Positions 59,161 through 64,000 of a stretch of 64,000 bases of DNA are shown piece after piece; within the stretch, counting starts at the first letter, position 1, and every line of letters starts with the position of its first letter. The position numbers and the translations under genes are program-made. The stretch is from an uncultured Alistipes sp. Its GTDB lineage: Bacteria > Bacteroidota > Bacteroidia > Bacteroidales > Rikenellaceae. The stretch is from contig CALLRW010000002.1 of the NCBI GenBank assembly GCA_938014215.1, forward strand, positions 1 through 64,000. The letters are read 5' to 3'. A model generated the notes under the pieces. The model had not been told where the DNA came from. It worked only from the letters and a program-made list of their open reading frames with translations, and did no database searches.

Positions 59161-60027
59161 TTGAAAGTAAAGAGTGTACTGGTTTCGCAGCCGAGGCCCG
59201 CAGTAATCGAAAAGTCCCCGTTCTACGAATTGTCCCAGAAATACCAGGTAGAGGTGGCCTACAAGCCATTCATCCGGGTAGAAGGCGTCTCCCTGAAGGA
59301 GTTCCGTGCCCAAAGGGTCGAGATACTCACGCACACCGCAGTCATATTCACCTCGCGGACGACGGTCGACAGCTTCTTCCACATCTGCGAAGAGGCCCGT
59401 ATCACCGTGCCGGAAACCATGAAGTACATCTGCCAGACCGAGGCCGTGGCCCTCTACCTGCAGAAGTACATCGTCTACCGCAAACGCAAAATCTCGTTCG
59501 CCGACGGTTCGTTCACCTCGCTCGTCGAGCTCATCATCAAACACAAGGAGGAGAAGTTCCTCCTCGCCCTGAGCGAACCCCACAAACCCGAACTCCCCGA
59601 AACACTCGCCAAACTCAAACTGGCGGTCGACCCCGTAATCCTGGCCCGTACGGTAGCCAGCGATCTCGAGGCCCTGAAGATGGAGGAGTATGACCTGCTG
59701 GCTCTCTACTCCCCGTCGGATGTGAAGGCACTGGTCGAAAAGTTCGGAAACGAAGGTCTCCCGGCCGTCGCCGTCTTCGGCGAGGGAACCCTCAAGGCAG
59801 CTCTCGAAGCCGGTCTGACCGTCCTGGCAAACGCCCCGACTCCGGAGGCCCCCTCGATGGTCAAGGCCATCGACCTCTTCCTGCAGAAGGTCGAAAAGGG
59901 CGAGGAGATCTCCCCCGTCGAGCTCGTCACCGACGCCCGGAAGGAGGAGTTCATCCGCACGCAGCAGCACAAGCTCGCCAAAAAGAGCCGTGTCCGCCGT
60001 ACTCCCGCCGCCGAAAGCCGCAAATAG
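59161..60027 (+). CDS. hemD: Uroporphyrinogen-III synthase, TTG start
   Basis: 288 residues if the TTG at 59161 is used. KVKSVLVSQPRP, SRTTVDSFFHICEEARITVP and KYICQTEAVALYLQKYI match the Bacteroidota-type HemD. The next in-frame ATG lies far downstream, at a conserved position that would cut off the N-terminal strand, so the rare TTG start is well supported. HemD closes hydroxymethylbilane to uroporphyrinogen III on the way to haem or corrinoids. The C-terminus has a basic tail (KLAKKSRVRRTPAAESRK). The hemD-rnpA-yidD order is familiar from other Bacteroidota. Confidence 0.88.
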   Translation: MKVKSVLVSQPRPAVIEKSPFYELSQKYQVEVAYKPFIRVEGVSLKEFRAQRVEILTHTAVIFTSRTTVDSFFHICEEARITVPETMKYICQTEAVALYLQKYIVYRKRKISFADGSFTSLVELIIKHKEEKFLLALSEPHKPELPETLAKLKLAVDPVILARTVASDLEALKMEEYDLLALYSPSDVKALVEKFGNEGLPAVAVFGEGTLKAALEAGLTVLANAPTPEAPSMVKAIDLFLQKVEKGEEISPVELVTDARKEEFIRTQQHKLAKKSRVRRTPAAESRK

Positions 60028-60056
60028 TGGCCGTACCCCTGAAAAAAACAAACAAC

Positions 60057-60428
60057 ATGTCCGCGCACTCGCTATCCCGCAACGAAAGACTTCGCTCGCT
60101 GGGGGCGGTGCGCCGACTTTTTGAGTCGGGGCAGAGCGGATTCATCTTCCCGTTCCGGTATGTCTGGTTCGCAGAACCCGACACCCGGCGCTCGGTCGAA
60201 GTACTCTTCTCCGTCCCCAAAAAGTTCCACAAAAGGGCCAACAAGCGCAATCTCGTCCGCCGACGGACCAAGGAGGCTTATCGACTCCAGAAGCAGATCC
60301 TGACCGACGGCGAAGCCCCGCTGAACCTCGATCTGGCCCTCATCTACTCCTCGAAAGAGGTCCTCTCCGCAAAAACCATCTCCCATGCCGTCCGACGGAT
60401 TCTGGAATCGGTTGCCGAGCATCTTTAA
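60057..60428 (+). CDS. rnpA: Ribonuclease P protein component
   Basis: 123 residues. RnpA helps the RNase P RNA to mature tRNA 5' ends. The core SVPKKFHKRANKRNLVRRRT is the RNR motif of the family. The N-terminus MSAHSLSRNERLRSLGAVRR fits others. A GTG at 60027, overlapping the hemD stop, would add ten residues; the ATG at 60057 has an A-rich upstream stretch and is preferred. The 3' end overlaps yidD by 44 nt. Confidence 0.93.
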   Translation: MSAHSLSRNERLRSLGAVRRLFESGQSGFIFPFRYVWFAEPDTRRSVEVLFSVPKKFHKRANKRNLVRRRTKEAYRLQKQILTDGEAPLNLDLALIYSSKEVLSAKTISHAVRRILESVAEHL

Positions 60429-60645
60429 GCGGATCTGCGCACTGCCGCTCATCCTATTGGTCCGCTTCTACCAGCTCTGCATCTCGCCCCTGACACCTCC
60501 ATCGTGCCGGTTCACCCCCACCTGTTCGCAGTACGCCCTCGAGGCGCTGCGCAAGTACGGCCCCCTGAAGGGTCTCTGGCTGACAATCCGGCGGCTTGCG
60601 CGTTGTCATCCCTGGGGTGGCAGCGGGTATGATCCCGTTCCGTAA
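60385..60645 (+). CDS. yidD: Membrane protein insertion efficiency factor YidD
   Basis: 86 residues. LILLVRFYQLCISPLTPPSC, then RFTPTCSQYALEALRKYGPL and RRLARCHPWGGSGYDPVP, are the YidD hallmarks, including the conserved cysteines. An N-terminal amphipathic segment attaches it to the inner membrane, where it aids YidC-dependent insertion. The start overlaps rnpA by 44 nt; a TTG at 60412 could be an alternative start. Confidence 0.93.
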   Translation: MPSDGFWNRLPSIFKRICALPLILLVRFYQLCISPLTPPSCRFTPTCSQYALEALRKYGPLKGLWLTIRRLARCHPWGGSGYDPVP

Positions 60646-60833
60646 AGCGAGAAAAGAGGGCTGCGATCCGGGAATGCGCCAAAGAGGAGGCAAAACGGGT
60701 GGCTGAACGGGAGGCTGAACGGGAAATCCCGCAGCGCGAAGATGCCGGCAACACTCCAGGAGGGCCTTTTGCGGGCCGTCAGGCCGCGTGAACGTCCCGG
60801 AAAGGGTAGATACTGAAGAGGATCGGAAAGGCG

Positions 60834-60946
60834 GCAAAAAAGGGCCGATCCGTCACCGGACCGGCCTGAAAAAGTTGCGTCACTCACACGATTCGAATTC
60901 ATCTGTTCCGAGCGCAAAGATCGTACCCTTTCCCCGCAAAAACAAT
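60834..60946 (-). ncRNA. Candidate short transcript (promoter plus terminator) on the minus strand
   Basis: Minus-strand ATTG (60943-60946), 20 nt, GATCTTTG (60915-60922) would start a transcript near 60909. A hairpin (60843-60866, stem ggccggtccg/cggatcggcc) followed by CTTTTTT ends it about 75 nt later. It contains an ATG at 60902 but its reading frame runs past the terminator, so a non-coding RNA is more likely. Tentative; an expression test would decide. Confidence 0.3.
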
Positions 60947-60974
60947 CGCGACCCCAACTGTTCGGATCGCGATT
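60944..60974. terminator. Hairpin with minus-strand U-run
   Basis: An 8-bp stem (aatcgcga/tcgcgatt). The minus copy is followed by GTTTTTG and could end the CDF transporter transcript; the plus copy is followed by tcaattttta and may serve yidD. The remaining parts of the 532-nt gap (60646-61177) are purine-rich and without a supportable gene. Confidence 0.5.
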
Positions 60975-61177
60975 TCAATTTTTACGCCCGAAAGGAACAG
61001 ACAGCGATCCGTCAGAGGAGGAAAAGGGACGATGCCGTCGGAGGAGGCAGGGGCATAATCGGGCCCAATCCGGGATCCGTCAGGGGTGAAGACAGGACAA
61101 TGCGGTCGGGAAAGGACAGTCGGGAAAGGACAAACGAGAAGGGCCGGTCGGGAAGGGCCGTCCGCTATACAGCCCGG

Positions 61178-62092
61178 TCAGTCGCTCAGATCGGCACACC
61201 GCTCGGCCGGAGTCTCGAACTCGAGCGTGGCATGCGAAATCCCCGCCTCGTGCAGCAGTGCCTTGAGCTCGTGTTTGATGCGCTCCTGCGACGCCAGGTC
61301 CGTCACCACAACGTGGGCCGTCAGAGCATTCTCCGTCGTACTGAGGGCCCAGACATGAATGTGATGCACCGCTTGCACCCCCTCGACGGAGGAGATCTGC
61401 CGGCCAAGCTCCGCAACATCGAGCCCCGCGGGAACCCCGTCGAGCGACAGGCGCAGGCTGTCACGCGTCAGCGACCAGACCGACACGACGATCACCCCGG
61501 CCACGACCAGTCCGACAATCGGATCGATCAGCGTCCAGCCCGTCCACGAAATCACCACCCCCGAAAGCAGTACACCCACCGAAACCAGGGCATCGGCCGC
61601 CATGTGGAGATAGGCGCCGCGTACGTTCAGATCGCGTCGGCGATCCTTCATGAAGAGCCAGGCCGTAAAGCCGTTGACCACGACGCCGATCCCCGCCGTC
61701 CAAGCCACCGCCCCGCCCACGACGGGCGTCGGATGGAGCATCCGGCCGATACTCTCGGCGATGATAACCCCCACGGCGATGAGCAGAATCACCGAGTTCA
61801 GCAGCGAAATAAGCACCGTGCTCTTCTTGTACCCGTAGGTATAGCGCGGCGTGGCGTGTGCCTGCGCCAGCCGGAAGGCGAGCATCGCCAGCAGCAGGCT
61901 CGCCACATCCGAAAGGTTGTGTCCGGCATCCGACAGGAGCCCCATCGACCCGTAGAACAGGCCGACGACAAATTCCACCGCGACAAAACCCGCATTGAGC
62001 GAAATGCCCCACAGAAAGGCCCGGTTCAACGACGTGATGGCATGGGTATGCTGGTGGTGATGGGGATGCGGTTCAGAAGCGTGTGCTGTCAT
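61178..62092 (-). CDS. Cation diffusion facilitator (CzcD/ZitB-like) metal exporter
   Basis: 304 residues. A His-rich N-terminus (HPHHHQHTH) precedes six membrane helices. The metal site appears as SDAGHNLSD in helix II and HMAADALVS in helix V (two-residue pairs H/D...H/D typical of Zn2+ exporters). The C-terminal ferredoxin-like domain has VHHIHVWALSTTE. Function is probably export of zinc or a related divalent metal from the cytosol. It starts 33 nt after the hemerythrin-LuxR regulator gene, in the same direction, so the two probably share a transcript. Confidence 0.93.
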   Translation of the reverse strand: MTAHASEPHPHHHQHTHAITSLNRAFLWGISLNAGFVAVEFVVGLFYGSMGLLSDAGHNLSDVASLLLAMLAFRLAQAHATPRYTYGYKKSTVLISLLNSVILLIAVGVIIAESIGRMLHPTPVVGGAVAWTAGIGVVVNGFTAWLFMKDRRRDLNVRGAYLHMAADALVSVGVLLSGVVISWTGWTLIDPIVGLVVAGVIVVSVWSLTRDSLRLSLDGVPAGLDVAELGRQISSVEGVQAVHHIHVWALSTTENALTAHVVVTDLASQERIKHELKALLHEAGISHATLEFETPAERCADLSD

Positions 62093-62125
62093 GGTTGTAT
62101 GTGTTTAAGTTCAGGTTTTTCCGAT

Positions 62126-63052
62126 TCAGGGGTCGGGCAGCGTCTTCTTGATCTCGGAGAGCTCGACCAGCTTGTTTACGATGGCGTAGATCGTCAGTCC
62201 GGCCGCCGAGTGGATCTGCAGCTTCGCCGCGATGTTCCGGCGGTGGGTGATGACCGTATGGGCCGAGATGCAGAGCGCCTCGGCGATCTGTTTGTTGGTC
62301 ATCCCCTTCACCACGCAGACGATGATCTCCTTCTCGCGGGCGCTCAGCGGTTCGGGTTTCTCGCCCCGGGGCCCCTGCGCCGCCAGCCGCTCCACAGCCG
62401 GGGCAAAGATCTCGTCCTCGACGGCGTTGTGCGACGCCAGCTCCTGCTCGCAGGTGAAGATGTCGAACAGCACGCCGTTCAGTTCGTTCGTACTCCCCGA
62501 AGGGTAGTACTTGATGATGATATTCTTCAGCTCGCGCAGCTTGGCATCCACCTGGTCGTGCTGCCGACGGAAGATCTCCATCGAATAGGAGGTATTCTTC
62601 TCCCCCGAGAGCAGCGACTCCACATAGGGAAAAACGGTCTTCTCCTCGTAGTTCATGTGGCGCTGGACCTCGGCTACATACTCGTCAAAAAAGCGCATGA
62701 TGGCAAACGAAACGTCGCTCTGCGAGCAATCCACCGCCTCGATCAGCTTCCGGCGGATGGCCGGCAGCCGGAACTCCAGAAAATAGCCGTGCGAATTGTG
62801 CAGATAGTCGGTCAGCGACCGCACCGAAACCTCGCGCGAGAGCTCCTCGCCGTTGCCGAAATTCATCAGCAGGTTCACCACCGCCAGGAAGGTCGCCGTA
62901 TCGACCTCGTTGTCGGCGCAGACCTCGGCGATCGTCTTGTCGCCGAACCCCAGCGCAATGCCGAAGCGGCTCATCACCTGCAGCACCGCATAGCGGTCAC
63001 CTACCAGGTCGCACATGCGGTCATCGCCGCCGTATCCTCCGGATTTATACAT
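62126..63052 (-). CDS. Hemerythrin-domain LuxR-type regulator
   Basis: 308 residues. An N-terminal ScdA/RIC-like segment (about 10-65; DLVGDRYAVLQVMSRFGI) is followed by a hemerythrin-like helical bundle (about 80-230) with His/Glu ligands in MNYEEKTVFPYVES, RRQHDQVDAKL and ASHNAVEDEIFAP. The C-terminal LuxR helix-turn-helix (about 240-300) reads LSAREKEIIVCVVKGMTNKQ and ISAHTVITHRRNIAAKLQ. The diiron site could sense iron, oxygen or NO. ATG 63052 was chosen over the upstream frame because a promoter lies between. The following CDF exporter gene may be its target. Confidence 0.88.
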   Translation of the reverse strand: MYKSGGYGGDDRMCDLVGDRYAVLQVMSRFGIALGFGDKTIAEVCADNEVDTATFLAVVNLLMNFGNGEELSREVSVRSLTDYLHNSHGYFLEFRLPAIRRKLIEAVDCSQSDVSFAIMRFFDEYVAEVQRHMNYEEKTVFPYVESLLSGEKNTSYSMEIFRRQHDQVDAKLRELKNIIIKYYPSGSTNELNGVLFDIFTCEQELASHNAVEDEIFAPAVERLAAQGPRGEKPEPLSAREKEIIVCVVKGMTNKQIAEALCISAHTVITHRRNIAAKLQIHSAAGLTIYAIVNKLVELSEIKKTLPDP

Positions 63053-63075
63053 AGATTCAGGTATTTTTTCAGCCG

Positions 63076-63107
63076 CAAATATACGAGCGCAACCCCCGTG
63101 CCGCAAT
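63076..63107 (-). promoter_or_regulatory. Promoter of the hemerythrin-LuxR gene
   Basis: On the minus strand ATTG (63104-63107), 20 nt, TATATTTG (63076-63083); the leader is about 20 nt. Confidence 0.65.
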
Positions 63108-63125
63108 ACCTAAAACAGGGGATTT

Positions 63126-64000
63126 TCAGCGCCGGCCGATATCCGTATAGGTCGTCTGGAGCATCGTCCGCCCGACGTCGAGCAGGTCGGGATTCGTCGC
63201 CATGACCACCTGCCGGCCCGTCTCGTCCCACACTGCGGCCCCGAGCGAATCGACCACTCCGAAGCCGTCGTTGAAGGTGTAGTAGGCAAACTTGCGCGGC
63301 GGTGCCGGGGCGAAGATATCCTTGCTGTAGTCGAAATCCGAGTGCGGAAGGCCCAGCTGTCCGAGCAGTGTCGCCGCCAGGTCGATCTGCGAGGCGTAGG
63401 TCGTCACCACGCGCGGCGAAGCTACGGCTCCGCCCGTCCAGATCATCGGGATCCGGTGGCGCAGCGGCTCGTTGTAGGTCAGCGTCCGCGGGTAGGGGTA
63501 GCCGTGGTCGGCAACCAGCACCACCAGCAGGTTCTTCCACGCCGGCGAGGCCTTCAGCCGGTCGAGCATCCGGCCCACACACTCGTCCGAAAAGGCCATG
63601 GCGTTCAGCACCGGATCCTCGAATTTCGCGTAGGGAACGTCGAAGGGCTTGTGGCTGCTCAGCGTCAGCAGCCCCGCCAGGAAGGGACCTCCCGCCGCAT
63701 CGAGCGAGATCACCCGGTCGGCAAACCAGTCGCACATCAGCGCATCGTCATAACCCCAGTCCGAGGGCTGCGCGTCGAAGTGCAGATCCTTCTGCCAGAC
63801 GAGCTCCTGCCACCCCGTGGCGTACATGTACGACGACTGGTTCGTGAAGTTCAGGTCGCCGCCGTAGGAGAAGCTCGTCGCGTAGCCCGCCGCGGCCAGC
63901 GACCGCGCCACCGACGGAAGATTGTGGCTCTTCGTCGGGAGCTTCATGATCGACATCCGGGTCTGCGCCGGGAAACCGCTCATGATCGCCACCTCGCCCC
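63126..64000 (-). CDS. LtaS-like sulfatase-fold membrane enzyme (5' end outside window)
   Basis: The 3' part (291 codons) of an LTA-synthase-family phosphatase-fold protein; the start lies beyond 64000. GEVAIMSGFPAQTRMSIMK is the family's block around the catalytic Thr region, followed by FSYGGDLNFTNQSSYMYATG, LTLSSHKPFDVPY and VVLVADHGYPYPR (metal-binding Asp-His). C-terminal residues are compact and soluble. In Gram-negatives such proteins probably transfer glycerol phosphate or similar groups to periplasmic glycans; the exact substrate is unknown. The stop lies close to the promoter of the hemerythrin-LuxR gene. Confidence 0.85.
   Translation of the reverse strand, partial: GEVAIMSGFPAQTRMSIMKLPTKSHNLPSVARSLAAAGYATSFSYGGDLNFTNQSSYMYATGWQELVWQKDLHFDAQPSDWGYDDALMCDWFADRVISLDAAGGPFLAGLLTLSSHKPFDVPYAKFEDPVLNAMAFSDECVGRMLDRLKASPAWKNLLVVLVADHGYPYPRTLTYNEPLRHRIPMIWTGGAVASPRVVTTYASQIDLAATLLGQLGLPHSDFDYSKDIFAPAPPRKFAYYTFNDGFGVVDSLGAAVWDETGRQVVMATNPDLLDVGRTMLQTTYTDIGRR

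Noticed and set aside
60606..60917. Minus-strand frame of about 103 codons between yidD and the CDF gene
   Set aside because: It passes through a terminator-like hairpin and overlaps yidD; composition is low-complexity and no family is recognised.

Overview
The window looks like chromosome of a GC-rich Bacteroidales bacterium, most likely Alistipes or a close Rikenellaceae relative. The reasons are the many Bacteroidota-type promoters (TTTG, 19-20 nt, TAnnTTTG), the near absence of Shine-Dalgarno sites, families largely confined to Bacteroidota (DUF4271, DUF4924, DUF3467, fimbrillin lipoproteins, FISUMP domains, PiT-DUF47 fusion), and a GC-rich coding sequence. The genus is an inference from style and content; no 16S gene is present. 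I see no transposase, integrase, phage gene or CRISPR array.

Layout. 1-7.4 kb: the 3' part of a large surface lipoprotein, a GH2-type protein that lacks both expected catalytic glutamates, WbqC and IspG. 7.4-14.3 kb: a radical-SAM-associated lipoprotein, RecG, a DUF3108 protein, a coiled-coil membrane protein and a phosphoethanolamine-transferase-like enzyme. 14.3-24 kb: SGNH esterase, ROK kinase, polyprenyl synthase, U32 protein, a tandem repeat, an operator-like palindrome with a tiny membrane protein and an MFS pump, a secreted LD-carboxypeptidase, an M24 peptidase and a second SGNH hydrolase. 24-35.5 kb: an EF-G2-like translocase, PiT phosphate transporter, DUF4924, a double GNAT, ribosomal protein bL34, MurA (Asp at the Cys115 position), thymidine kinase, a helical protein and CstA. 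35.7 kb: tRNA-Thr(CGT).

36-47.2 kb is the accessory part. A five-gene minus-strand operon of fimbrillin-type lipoproteins, four of them carrying C-terminal FISUMP domains, faces a secreted M6 metalloprotease and a small lipoprotein across an AT-rich intergenic region. The first gene of the operon is interrupted by one in-frame amber codon at a position where paralogues carry tyrosine. This is the best candidate for an undescribed surface system.

47.3-64 kb: a GH109-like lipoprotein, Lnt, FolC, DUF3467, LysE exporter, Cmk, IspH, a small membrane protein, CtpA-like S41 protease, an orphan histidine kinase, a DUF4271 protein with a perfect 69-bp internal duplication, HemD (TTG start), RnpA, YidD, a CDF metal transporter next to a hemerythrin-LuxR regulator, and the 3' part of an LtaS-like gene. 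Functional themes are isoprenoid supply (IspG, IspH, polyprenyl synthase), envelope lipoproteins and their acylation (Lnt), and starvation physiology (EF-G2, CstA).
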